Positions 1 to 6,440 of a stretch of DNA of 7,132 nucleotides are shown piece after piece (position 1 is the stretch's first letter; the number at the start of each line of letters is the position of its first letter). A program made the translations under genes and the position numbers. The stretch covers positions 1 through 7,132 of the forward strand of contig WLMP01000047.1 of the NCBI GenBank assembly GCA_009700155.1, read 5' to 3'. The stretch comes from Actinomycetota bacterium. GTDB taxonomy: Bacteria > Actinomycetota > Actinomycetes > Nanopelagicales > Nanopelagicaceae. Under the pieces are notes generated by a model. It saw nothing but the letters and a program-made list of their open reading frames with translations, did no database searches and was not told the origin of the DNA.

Positions 1-725
1 GACAGACGCTCAGCATCTAATTGGAACTCACTTGGACGTAATCTGATTAAAAGCACCGCATCTTTTGCAATATCTTCTAAGGTGCGCTTTTTACCTGGTG
101 CTAACTCCGGCATAACTTGCGCAACTGCGCCAACCTCTAAATCACTTGGCTTAATCGGACGATCACCCGGATCAGTTACCAATCTAGTGCCACTCTTCCA
201 TGAGGTTTCATTTAATGCGTTGCCTGGTAGTGGACCTAAATCTCTTAACAGTAAAACTGCAGGTAATCCAGCTAAGCCAGCAGCTGCTGCTAATGATCTT
301 TTAATTAGTGGCCGGCGTCCTAAGCCAGCTGCCTGTGCACCCTCTTTAGCAGTTTTAACAAACTCTTCGCGATCTTTTGGATCTGATTTTAATTCATGCC
401 GTTCTGCAATTACCTCTTGATCTGGCATTAATGTCTTTGCCCAATGCACTGCACCAAAGCCAATAAATAACAGGCTTGCTGCCATACCAATACCAATTCC
501 TAATTGTTGAGCATTGGTGCTACCCATAATTGGCACAAAGATAAACAAATCTTCGCTTACAAAGAAGAATGAGTAAATAAATAGTAAAGTGCCAACTGCT
601 GAAAGTGAGAATAGAACTGCAACTTGACGCTCGGCCCGCTTTGCAGCAATTGGATCAATATCTGCTTTGCGATGGATATGTTCTGGTAATCCTGGATCTG
701 CCAGTGGCTCTAACTCTTTTGACAT
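1..725 (-). CDS. qcrA: QcrA, Rieske iron-sulfur subunit of cytochrome bc1 (N-terminal part, 3' end off window)
   Basis: This is the iron-sulfur subunit of the membrane quinol:cytochrome c reductase, which passes electrons from quinol to cytochrome c1. The ATG at 725-723 lies 6 bp after the qcrC stop, and 241 codons are visible before the left edge cuts the gene. The actinobacterial architecture is clear: a polar start, TM1 at about residues 35-57 (VLFSLSAVGTLLFIYSFFF), TM2 at about 75-95, then a charged loop leading to a twin-arginine motif GRRPLIKR (136-143). A third hydrophobic helix (about 146-162) follows, and the start of the external domain ends near LIRLRPSEFQLDAE. In Streptomyces QcrA the first two helices insert by Sec and the third by Tat; the motif here fits that. 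The Rieske cluster motifs (CTHLGC, CPCHGS) would lie beyond the window and are not seen, so the call rests on the N-terminal layout and on synteny with qcrC and ctaE. Confidence 0.9.
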   Translation of the reverse strand, partial: MSKELEPLADPGLPEHIHRKADIDPIAAKRAERQVAVLFSLSAVGTLLFIYSFFFVSEDLFIFVPIMGSTNAQQLGIGIGMAASLLFIGFGAVHWAKTLMPDQEVIAERHELKSDPKDREEFVKTAKEGAQAAGLGRRPLIKRSLAAAAGLAGLPAVLLLRDLGPLPGNALNETSWKSGTRLVTDPGDRPIKPSDLEVGAVAQVMPELAPGKKRTLEDIAKDAVLLIRLRPSEFQLDAERL

Positions 726-731
726 AACGGA

Positions 732-1526
732 TTACCTAGCCTTTGCTGTTATCCAAACAGCAATTCCAATTAACAAGCCAATTCCTAGGGTCCAAACTAA
801 TAAACCTTCAGTAACCGGACCTACGCGGCCAAGGGGAGCACCACCTAAACTTGGCTCACTTTCAGCGGCTTTAATCCACTTAATAATTGAAAGTTTCTCT
901 TCTGGAGTAATAGTTTTATCAGAAAAAACTGGCATAGCTTGTGGTCCAGTAATCATTGCCTCATAAATATGTTTTGGTTCAACACCCATAACAGTTGGCG
1001 CATACTTACCTTGAGTTAGTGCACCACCTTGACCGGCAAAGTTGTGACACATGGCGCAGTTATTTCTAAATAACTCTCCACCCTCTGCAGTATTTCCATC
1101 TCGTTCCCACTTAATCTCTTCATTGGTATATGCGCGAGGACCAGGAGCAAGGGATGCAACATAAGCTGCAAGTGCTGCTACCTCTTCATCATCATAAACC
1201 GGTGCTTTACGCATTGCTTGCTGGCTCATATCCTGCATCGGCATACGACCAGTTGCTACTTGAAAATCAACAGAGGCAGCACCAACACCGATTAAGGATG
1301 GTCCAACTCCAGCACCTTCAGCATTTAAACCATGACAAGAAGAACAACCCTTTAAAAATATTTGCTGACCCTCTTCGATCAAAGTTGATCTGGAATCTAG
1401 CGCCATTGAGTTGGTTGAAGGCGCAGCAGTTGCAGCAGAGAAAGTAAAGCCAAGTGCACAAAGTGAGAACAACAGAAGTAATGGTCGAGCAAATTTATGC
1501 TTGCGATACTTAGAGATAAATTTCAT
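732..1526 (-). CDS. qcrC: QcrC, di-heme cytochrome c subunit of cytochrome bc1
   Basis: Cytochrome cc subunit that carries electrons from the Rieske protein directly to cytochrome c oxidase in the actinobacterial bc1-aa3 supercomplex. With the ATG at 1526-1524 the protein has 264 residues. It shows a basic start and hydrophobic signal segment (about residues 14-35, ending ATAAP), a first haem site CSSCHG (61-66) with a GRMPM methionine pair as likely axial ligand (93-97), a second haem site CAMCH (157-161) with QAMPVF (196-201, Met198), and one C-terminal membrane helix (about 241-258) that anchors it. The open frame extends to a GTG at 1574, but that start overlaps ctaE by 40 bp and puts 16 polar residues ahead of the signal peptide. 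The ATG at 1526 has an AGGT Shine-Dalgarno about 8 bases upstream and sits 8 bp after the ctaE stop, so I prefer it. The gene lies inside the ctaE-qcrC-qcrA operon. Confidence 0.96.
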   Translation of the reverse strand: MKFISKYRKHKFARPLLLLFSLCALGFTFSAATAAPSTNSMALDSRSTLIEEGQQIFLKGCSSCHGLNAEGAGVGPSLIGVGAASVDFQVATGRMPMQDMSQQAMRKAPVYDDEEVAALAAYVASLAPGPRAYTNEEIKWERDGNTAEGGELFRNNCAMCHNFAGQGGALTQGKYAPTVMGVEPKHIYEAMITGPQAMPVFSDKTITPEEKLSIIKWIKAAESEPSLGGAPLGRVGPVTEGLLVWTLGIGLLIGIAVWITAKAR

Positions 1527-1534
1527 CGATATAC

Positions 1535-2161
1535 CTATTTGATCAGATAGATCGCAGTAAAGAGTGCGATCCACACGATGTCAACAAAGTGCCAGTAGTA
1601 GGAGACCACGATTGCAGTGGTTGCTTGTGAGTGTCCAAATTTTTGTGCTCGAAAGACTCGGATTAAAACAATTAAAAATGCGATCAAGCCACCTGTTACA
1701 TGCAGGCCATGGAAGCCAGTTGTCAGATAAAAGACCGAACCATATGCATTAGATGAAAGTGTTAGCCCTTCATGAACTAACTCAGCGTACTCAAAAACCT
1801 GGCCGCCAATAAATACTGCGCCCATCAAAAAGGTTAGCGCAAACCATTCACGCATTCCCCACTTGCTAAGTTGCCAGAGTGTGCCAGTTCTTCTAGCTTG
1901 AAATCTTTCAGCAGCAAATACGCCGTACTGACAAGTTACTGATGATAAAACTAAAATAGTGGTGTTAGTTGCAGAAAATGGAATATTTAACATCTCAGTT
2001 GATTCAGCCCAAATCTTTGGACCTTGGACTGCGCGAGTAGTGAAGTACATTGCAAAGAGTGCAGCAAAAAACATAAGTTCAGATGAGAGCCAAACAATGG
2101 TGCCAACAGCAACTAGGTTAGGACGATTGGTCTTCACCGCAGGGCTGGCATATGTGGTCAT
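1535..2161 (-). CDS. ctaE: CtaE, cytochrome c oxidase subunit III
   Basis: Subunit III of the aa3-type haem-copper oxidase, a polytopic membrane protein that stabilises the catalytic core. Its 208 residues match the five-helix actinobacterial form. Family marks include [17 protein letters not shown] (24-40, with the conserved membrane Glu28), [15 protein letters not shown] (66-80), the [15 protein letters not shown] block (144-158) and the C-terminal [15 protein letters not shown] (187-201). It is first in the operon with qcrC (8-bp gap) and qcrA. The catalytic subunits CtaC and CtaD are not in the window, and in relatives they are usually elsewhere. The ATG at 2161 has no Shine-Dalgarno (a C-run precedes it). 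An AATAAT hexamer ends 7 bases before it, so a leaderless transcript is possible but not shown. Confidence 0.96.
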   Translation of the reverse strand: MTTYASPAVKTNRPNLVAVGTIVWLSSELMFFAALFAMYFTTRAVQGPKIWAESTEMLNIPFSATNTTILVLSSVTCQYGVFAAERFQARRTGTLWQLSKWGMREWFALTFLMGAVFIGGQVFEYAELVHEGLTLSSNAYGSVFYLTTGFHGLHVTGGLIAFLIVLIRVFRAQKFGHSQATTAIVVSYYWHFVDIVWIALFTAIYLIK

Positions 2162-2293
2162 GGGGGTGATTATTCCGCAAATAGATAGGAATACCTCATT
2201 TTCCCTAGGGGGTAGCCCACTCAGATCTGGGTGAAACTGATCACCACCAGATCGGCATCAATTTTGTGCGTAAGTGATAGGTAGGATTAGCGC
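2162..2293. promoter_or_regulatory. Divergent promoter region between ctaE and the receiver-trpD genes
   Basis: This 132-bp gap separates two divergent units, so it should hold promoters for both. It contains several overlapping dyads. CACTCAGATCTGGGTG (2218-2233) is palindromic except for one pair. GATCTGG (2224-2230) and CCAGATC (2247-2253) form a 7-bp inverted repeat. GTGA/TCAC (2231-2234 and 2241-2244) pair inside it, giving a hairpin with loop AACTGA and a 2-base CA bulge. On the plus side TAGGAT (2282-2287) could be a -10 box for a near-leaderless transcript, although the same bases also read as a Shine-Dalgarno. No convincing -35 box was found for either direction. Operator function is inference. 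Confidence 0.5.
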
Positions 2294-2707
2294 ATGAATT
2301 CGCAGGCCGGCAAGTTGGTTATCACCGTTTACTCAGATGACTCAACAGTTCGACAATCGGTCATAGCCGCTTTAGGCAAGCAGTTAGATAAGCAGCTTGC
2401 ACCACATGAGATTAAAGAGTTTGCCACCGCCGCAGCTCTTCGGCTTTATGTTGATAGTAAAAAACAGGTTGATCTTTTTATATTAGATGGTGAGGCTGTT
2501 CCAGAGGGCGGCATGGGAGTAGCACGTCAATTAAAGGATGAGGTTTTCAACTGTCCACCAGTATTAATCATTACCGGAAGAGTTCAAGATAATTGGCTTG
2601 CTACATGGTCAAAGGCTGAAGCGAGTGTTACTCATCCAATAGATCCATTTACCATTGCAGCTAAGTGTGCTGCGTTGCTTAAGACAAACTCCGCGCTCGC
2701 AAATTAA
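2294..2707 (+). CDS. Orphan receiver-like (CheY-fold) protein, degenerate response regulator
   Basis: A 137-residue stand-alone receiver-like domain with no output domain. Receiver landmarks are visible: first strand VITVYSDD with acidic pair Asp15-Asp16, the phospho-acceptor position Asp65 in LFILDGEA, and the fourth-strand Thr94 in LIITGR. The invariant Lys of the fifth strand, normally in a K-P pair, is replaced by His114 in VTHPIDP. That suggests phosphorylation signalling is altered or lost. The GGMGVARQLKDE and QDNWLATWSKAEA segments resemble a conserved actinobacterial protein I recall next to ctaE in Streptomyces-type genomes; that match is from memory. An AGGA ends 7 bases before the ATG. 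trpD follows after 13 bp, so the two are probably co-transcribed. A role coordinating respiration or trpD is a guess; the function is unknown. Confidence 0.85.
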   Translation: MNSQAGKLVITVYSDDSTVRQSVIAALGKQLDKQLAPHEIKEFATAAALRLYVDSKKQVDLFILDGEAVPEGGMGVARQLKDEVFNCPPVLIITGRVQDNWLATWSKAEASVTHPIDPFTIAAKCAALLKTNSALAN

Positions 2708-2712
2708 TTCGC

Positions 2713-2715
2713 AGG
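2713..2715 (+). promoter_or_regulatory. Shine-Dalgarno fixing the trpD start
   Basis: AGG within GCAGGCGCTA sits 5 bases before the ATG at 2721. The site supports that start over the in-frame ATG at 2655, which lies inside the preceding gene. Confidence 0.55.
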
Positions 2716-2720
2716 CGCTA

Positions 2721-3761
2721 ATGAGTTGGGACGCAATATTTTCATCCTTAGCAAAAAAAGTTGATTTAACTAATGACCAAGCCACATGGGCAATGTCTGA
2801 AATACTTCAGGCAAAGGCCAGTAATGAACAAATTAAAGAGTTTCTCCTTGGCTTAAAACAAAAAGGTGAAAGTGCCAAAGAGGTAGAGGCGCTAGTTGAT
2901 CAGATGTATCAGTATTGCGCTCCAATAAATATAAGTGAGCGAGCAGTCGATACCGTTGGCACAGGTGGTGATGGTACTAACACAATTAATATTTCAACTG
3001 CTGCAGCAATAATTACAAACGCAGCTGGTGCTCGGGTGGTCAAACATGGCAACCGCGCTATTTCCTCTAAATCTGGTGCGGCAGATTTGCTTGAAGCATT
3101 AGGTGTTCGAGTGGATTTAACAGGCAGCGAGGTGGAAAAAACAGTACACAAAATAGGAATCGGATTTTGCTTTGCCCCGGTATTTCATTCAGCTATGAAG
3201 CATGCTGCTGCGGCACGAAAAGAATTAGGGGTCTCAACTATTTTTAACATTTTGGGACCACTATCAAATCCGGCTAAACCAAAGGCATGCGCAATTGGAG
3301 TTGCAAAGCCAGAGCTACTACAACTTATGGCCCAAGTCCTACTAGATCAAGGAAAAGAGGGCTTTGTATTTCGTGGTGATGATGGACTAGATGAGGTTTC
3401 ACTTTCAACTACTACAACTGTGTTGCAAATTAGCGATGGCAAAATAGAGCAAAGTACTTTTGATCCCACTGAACTCGGTATTACCGCAGCCCCAATTTCA
3501 GCACTTGCAGGTGGTGATGCTGCATTTAATGCCGAGATAACCAAACGCATTTTTAATGGTCAGGTTGGGCCTATGCGAGATGCAGTAACTTTAAATGCTG
3601 CCTTTGCTATTGCTGCCTTTAAGGGAGATTTTCATTTAACGCTGCAAAATCAGATTGCTAATGGTTTAGTAATGGCAAATAGAGCAATTGATTCTGGTGC
3701 GGCTTTATCAGTACTTAATAAATGGGTTGAGCTTTCTAATGAGATTGCCAGCTCTAGATAG
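2721..3761 (+). CDS. trpD: TrpD, anthranilate phosphoribosyltransferase
   Basis: Cytoplasmic enzyme of tryptophan synthesis: anthranilate plus PRPP gives N-(5-phosphoribosyl)anthranilate and pyrophosphate. The protein has 346 residues, normal for the family. It has an N-terminal helical domain (about 1-70) and then the nucleoside-phosphoribosyltransferase class III fold. Motifs in order are the PRPP-binding GTGGDGTNTINIST (80-93), KHGNRAISSKSGAADLLEALG (108-128), the anthranilate-side FAPVFHSAMKHAAAARKELG (151-170), IFNILGPLSNP (174-184), the metal-binding GLDE (222-225, Asp224-Glu225) and LNAAFAIAA (291-299). The frame is open back to 2655, but that start would overlap the receiver gene by 53 bp and add 22 residues unlike the family. 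The stop overlaps the convergent exonuclease gene by 8 bp. No other trp gene is in the window; a detached trpD beside ctaE is usual in actinobacteria. Confidence 0.97.
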   Translation: MSWDAIFSSLAKKVDLTNDQATWAMSEILQAKASNEQIKEFLLGLKQKGESAKEVEALVDQMYQYCAPINISERAVDTVGTGGDGTNTINISTAAAIITNAAGARVVKHGNRAISSKSGAADLLEALGVRVDLTGSEVEKTVHKIGIGFCFAPVFHSAMKHAAAARKELGVSTIFNILGPLSNPAKPKACAIGVAKPELLQLMAQVLLDQGKEGFVFRGDDGLDEVSLSTTTTVLQISDGKIEQSTFDPTELGITAAPISALAGGDAAFNAEITKRIFNGQVGPMRDAVTLNAAFAIAAFKGDFHLTLQNQIANGLVMANRAIDSGAALSVLNKWVELSNEIASSR

Positions 3762-3765
3762 AGCT
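3750..3765. repeat. Inverted repeat spanning both stop codons of convergent genes
   Basis: AGCTCTA (3750-3756) and TAGAGCT (3759-3765) are perfect reverse complements around a central GA. The plus-strand TAG of trpD (3759-3761) and the minus-strand TAG of the exonuclease gene (3754-3756) each lie in one arm, so both genes end Ser-Ser-(Arg or Ile)-stop. A small hairpin (6-bp stem, AGAT loop) could form in either transcript. The T-run on the plus strand (TTTTT, 3779-3783) is 13 bases further on, so this is not a standard intrinsic terminator. Confidence 0.5.
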
Positions 3766-4398
3766 TAAACCCCAGTAATTTTTACGTTGAATATGTGCTG
3801 CTGTTTTAGCAAACTCCATAAGTGCATCAACTGTGTGAACATCAAAGCTACCTAATCTTTCGATTAAGCCATGCAAAATCTCAGTTGTTGCCTTGGCATC
3901 ATCTAAAGCTCGATGATTTGGCTCGGTTTTAGTTCCAAAAAACTGGGCAAGTGTTGAAAGCTTGCAGTTTGGTACATCATCCTTACTAAGTACCTGCCGG
4001 GCAATTGTTACTGTATCTAAGGTTTTATATGCCGGCCATTTAATATCTATTTCTTTTGCAGCACTTTTTAAAAAACTAAGATCAAAGGGGGCGTTGTGGG
4101 CGACAATAACTGTTTGATCACTACTACCGGCAAACTCTAGGAAGGCTGGCAGAATCTCATCAATTACTGGCGCCGTTGCGAGCATTAGATCTGTAATGCC
4201 AGTCATTTGAGTTATGTAATCTGGAATCGGGGTAAGTGGGTTAACAAAGGATTCAAACTCGCCATGGTGTTCACCAGATTTAACCTTTACCGCCCCAATT
4301 TCAGTAATTGCAGCTCCTGTTTTTGGGGAAGCACCAGTAGTTTCTAAATCAACAATTACAAATGTTGTTTGTTGAAGTGATGTGCTGCCCAAGACCAT
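3754..4398 (-). CDS. DnaQ/PolC-epsilon-type DEDDh 3'-5' exonuclease
   Basis: A 214-residue stand-alone exonuclease of the RNase T/DNA polymerase III epsilon superfamily, which removes nucleotides from 3' ends of DNA or RNA with two metal ions. All catalytic positions are present: Asp17 and Glu19 in FVIVDLETTG (13-22), Asp106 in VAHNAPFDLSFL (99-110), and His162 with Asp167 in NHRALDDA (161-168), the H-x4-D of the DEDDh subtype. The TEIGAVKV block (32-39) is also typical. Whether it proofreads, repairs or processes RNA cannot be told: such paralogues are common in actinobacteria and this one lacks the fused GIY-YIG, BRCT or helicase parts. The ATG at 4398 has no good Shine-Dalgarno. TATCTT lies six bases before it, which suggests a leaderless transcript. 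The gene faces trpD, and marC lies upstream on the same strand with a 42-bp gap. Confidence 0.92.
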   Translation of the reverse strand: MVLGSTSLQQTTFVIVDLETTGASPKTGAAITEIGAVKVKSGEHHGEFESFVNPLTPIPDYITQMTGITDLMLATAPVIDEILPAFLEFAGSSDQTVIVAHNAPFDLSFLKSAAKEIDIKWPAYKTLDTVTIARQVLSKDDVPNCKLSTLAQFFGTKTEPNHRALDDAKATTEILHGLIERLGSFDVHTVDALMEFAKTAAHIQRKNYWGLSSI

Positions 4399-4440
4399 GG
4401 TTTAAAGATACCTGTCAGGTGCGACAGATCTAAGTAAGGG
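4399..4440 (-). promoter_or_regulatory. Candidate promoter with dyad upstream of the exonuclease gene
   Basis: Read on the minus strand, TATCTT (4410-4405) fits the actinobacterial -10 pattern TAnnnT and lies six bases before the ATG, the spacing expected for a leaderless start. The palindrome ACCTGTCAGGT (4410-4420) sits directly upstream of it, in the spacer where a repressor could block polymerase. CTGTC/GACAG (4412-4416 and 4423-4427) is a second overlapping dyad. A TTAGAT 17 bases upstream is only a weak -35 match. Confidence 0.3.
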
Positions 4441-5088
4441 CTAGGAAATACTAAAAAATGATTTAATTGAACTAACAATCATTTCAACTGCAATGGCAGA
4501 TAGCAGCAGGCCGGCAATTCGGGCTAGCAAAGTCACGCCAGAATCCTTAATTACGGCAAGGATTTTGGTTGAGAACATAAAAGTAATTCCAATAATTATG
4601 TGAACTGCAATTATTGCTAAGGCTAGAGAGGTTAACTGACCGCCATTATCTGCCTTTTGCACATAAAGCATGGTGGTAACAATTGCGCCAGGTCCAGCTA
4701 GTAATGGCGTGCCAAGTGGTACTAAAGCAATATTTTGTGATGTAGCTGATTCACTTTCAACAAGGGAGCCGGTTAGTAGGCCTAATCCAGTAATTAGTAG
4801 CAAAATACCACCAGCACCTTGCAGCGCTGCAAGTGAGATATTTAAATAATCTAGTAGCGCATTGCCAAACAGGGCAAAGGTTACAATTACAAAAAGTGAA
4901 ACAAAGGCGGCTTGCCAAGCTAATTTGCGTTGCTCTTTAACAGTTTTTCCAGCAGCTAAGCCTAGGAAAATTGGAGCAGCCCCTGGTGGGTCTAAGATGA
5001 CAAATAAGGTTACAAAGGCTTGAGCGCCAAATGTAAGGGCAGAGAGCGTGGCTAGATCTTGCATGCTTAGAGCATACCCGCTTTTCAT
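4441..5088 (-). CDS. MarC-family integral membrane protein
   Basis: A 215-residue protein of the MarC/UPF0056 family, with about six hydrophobic helices: about 17-35, 55-75, 85-107, 120-142, 151-173 and 187-208. Family signatures are visible: ILDPPGAAPIFLGLA (31-45) at the end of helix 1, SQNIALVPLGTPLLAGPGAI (117-136) and RIAGLLLSAIAVEMI (190-204). The two halves, each with a P-G/P-rich motif, suggest the internal duplication typical of the family. The molecular function of MarC proteins is not settled; the original link to multiple antibiotic resistance in E. coli was not upheld, so I assign no transport substrate. A second ATG at 5064 gives 207 residues, nearer the usual N-terminus. Neither start has a Shine-Dalgarno. 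TAATAT on the minus strand (5096-5091) could be a -10 box that would put the transcript start near 5084, which favours the 5064 start. Confidence 0.92.
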   Translation of the reverse strand: MKSGYALSMQDLATLSALTFGAQAFVTLFVILDPPGAAPIFLGLAAGKTVKEQRKLAWQAAFVSLFVIVTFALFGNALLDYLNISLAALQGAGGILLLITGLGLLTGSLVESESATSQNIALVPLGTPLLAGPGAIVTTMLYVQKADNGGQLTSLALAIIAVHIIIGITFMFSTKILAVIKDSGVTLLARIAGLLLSAIAVEMIVSSIKSFFSIS

Positions 5089-5156
5089 TTATATTATTAA
5101 TCAATACTCTTTAGGTGTGAGTCATAACTGGTCTGGTATTGAAGTGGGAAATTAAA
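5089..5156. promoter_or_regulatory. Divergent promoter region between marC and kynU
   Basis: A 68-bp AT-rich gap between divergent genes. For kynU, TTTTCA (5082-5087), a 17-bp spacer and TACTCT (5105-5110) make a plausible -35/-10 pair with a leader of about 40 bases. For marC, TAATAT (minus, 5096-5091) is the best -10 candidate. The two candidates interleave, so the promoters may compete. No clear operator palindrome was found. These are matches by eye only. Confidence 0.3.
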
Positions 5157-6440
5157 GTGGCGATAGCTAATAATTTAGAGCGTCAGTACGCATTAGATTT
5201 AGATGCCAATGACCCGTTAGCAAAATTCAAATCCGAGTTTGTAGTTGATGACCCAACCCTTTGTTACTTAGATGGAAATTCATTAGGAAGATTGCCGAGG
5301 CGAACCATTTTGGCAGTTAATGATTTTCTAACAAAAGAGTGGGGGCCAGAGTTAGTTTCAGGGTGGAGCCATTGGGTAGATGAAGCACAACCTACTGGGG
5401 ATTTACTGGGCAAATCAGCGCTGGGAGCTGCCCCAGGACAGGTGCTAGTTTGCGACACAACTTCAGTTAATTTCTACCAACTATGTTTAGCAGCGGTTAG
5501 ATCTAAGCCAGAACGTAAAACGATAATTACCGATGCAGCTAATTTTCCTACTGACCGATATATCTTGGAGGGAATTGCTGAACAATTTGGGTTAAAGCTG
5601 GTAATAATAAATAACGAAGATCCAAAGGTTGCAACCAATGAGCGAATTACTACGCAGGTTTTAGCACCTTACCTAAATGAAGATGTATCACTTGTTAGCT
5701 TCCAAGTTATTCAATATCGCTCTGGCGCTAGAACTGATATCAAGGCGATTACCGATCAGGTTAGAGCTGTTGGTGGATTAGTTGTTTGGGATGCAAGCCA
5801 TGCAGTTGGTGCGATTGAATTAAATTTAGATCAATCAGGTGCTGATCTTTGTGTTGGCTGCACATATAAGTATGGAAACTCAGGTCCTGGTTCACCGGCC
5901 TGGCTATATGTTTCAAAACGTATTCAAAGCCAATTACAAGTACCAATCCAAGGTTGGTTTGCCCAAGAGGCACAGTTTGAAATGGGTCCTAAATTTGAGA
6001 AGGCGCAAAGTATTAGGGGATTTCAAATAGCCTCACCTTCCCTTATTGGTATTCGCTGTGTGCAATCTGCATTTAATTTAATTCAAGAGGCCGGAATAAG
6101 TGAGATAGCAAAGAAGGCGGCAATTGGCACCCAATTAATGATTGATTTGTATGAAATCTGGCTTAAGCCACTTGGATTTGAGTTAAACACCCCAAGAGAA
6201 TCTAATAATCGTGGCGGGCATATCTCTTTAGTTCATCCTGATGCTGCTCAGATCTGTGTTGCGCTTAGAACTCTGTCAAAGGTAATTCCAGATTATCGAA
6301 CTCCAAACTCAATTAGAGTGGCGATTTCACCTCTTGCTACCTCATATGTTGAGCTTTGGGATGGTTTTGATCGCATGCGAGATCTAGTTGCCAGTGGTGC
6401 GTATAAGAGTGTTAAAGAAAGTAGTTCAAGAGTTACATGA
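5157..6440 (+). CDS. kynU: Kynureninase (PLP-dependent)
   Basis: Cytoplasmic pyridoxal-phosphate enzyme that splits L-kynurenine into anthranilate and L-alanine. With the GTG at 5157 it has 427 residues, near the usual bacterial length. Family blocks in order are LCYLDGNSLGRLP (35-47), VLVCDTTSVNFYQ (96-108) which binds PLP phosphate, ANFPTDRYILEG (128-139), FQVIQYRSGARTD (182-194), VVWDASHAVGAIEL (209-222) with the PLP-ring aspartate Asp212, VGCTYKYGNSGPGSPAWLYV (233-252) with the Schiff-base Lys238, and the C-terminal RTPNSIRVAISPL (381-393). Some positions differ from the common bacterial form: IQYRSG for VNYRTG, and IRGFQIASP (286-294) nearer the animal-type GFRISNP. The frame also opens at a TTG (5139), which adds six residues; the GTG has a GGA 7 bases upstream and starts closer to the family N-terminus. 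It overlaps kynA by four bases. Confidence 0.94.
   Translation: MAIANNLERQYALDLDANDPLAKFKSEFVVDDPTLCYLDGNSLGRLPRRTILAVNDFLTKEWGPELVSGWSHWVDEAQPTGDLLGKSALGAAPGQVLVCDTTSVNFYQLCLAAVRSKPERKTIITDAANFPTDRYILEGIAEQFGLKLVIINNEDPKVATNERITTQVLAPYLNEDVSLVSFQVIQYRSGARTDIKAITDQVRAVGGLVVWDASHAVGAIELNLDQSGADLCVGCTYKYGNSGPGSPAWLYVSKRIQSQLQVPIQGWFAQEAQFEMGPKFEKAQSIRGFQIASPSLIGIRCVQSAFNLIQEAGISEIAKKAAIGTQLMIDLYEIWLKPLGFELNTPRESNNRGGHISLVHPDAAQICVALRTLSKVIPDYRTPNSIRVAISPLATSYVELWDGFDRMRDLVASGAYKSVKESSSRVT

Noticed and set aside
82..420. Open plus-strand frame of 112 codons
   Set aside because: It lies antisense within qcrA, whose frame shows clear membrane helices and a Tat motif; the plus frame has no family features.
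1130..1447. Open plus-strand frame rich in Gln, His and Leu
   Set aside because: Antisense to the two-haem part of qcrC; the skewed composition comes from the complementary codons.
1527..1574. Longer qcrC start at GTG 1574
   Set aside because: It would overlap ctaE by 40 bp and place 16 residues before the signal peptide; the ATG at 1526 has an AGGT ribosome site and a normal 8-bp gap.
2655..2720. Longer trpD start at ATG 2655
   Set aside because: It lies inside the receiver gene and adds residues unlike TrpD; the ATG at 2721 has AGG at suitable spacing.
3766..3783. TTTTT after the trpD stop as an intrinsic terminator
   Set aside because: The T-run is 13 bases past the hairpin arm and lies within the exonuclease coding sequence; the stem is short and not GC-rich.
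5761..6030. Overlapping short frames on both strands (5761-5973 minus, 5839-6030 plus)
   Set aside because: They fall within the PLP-lysine region of kynU, which is strongly conserved; neither has a recognisable feature or ribosome site.
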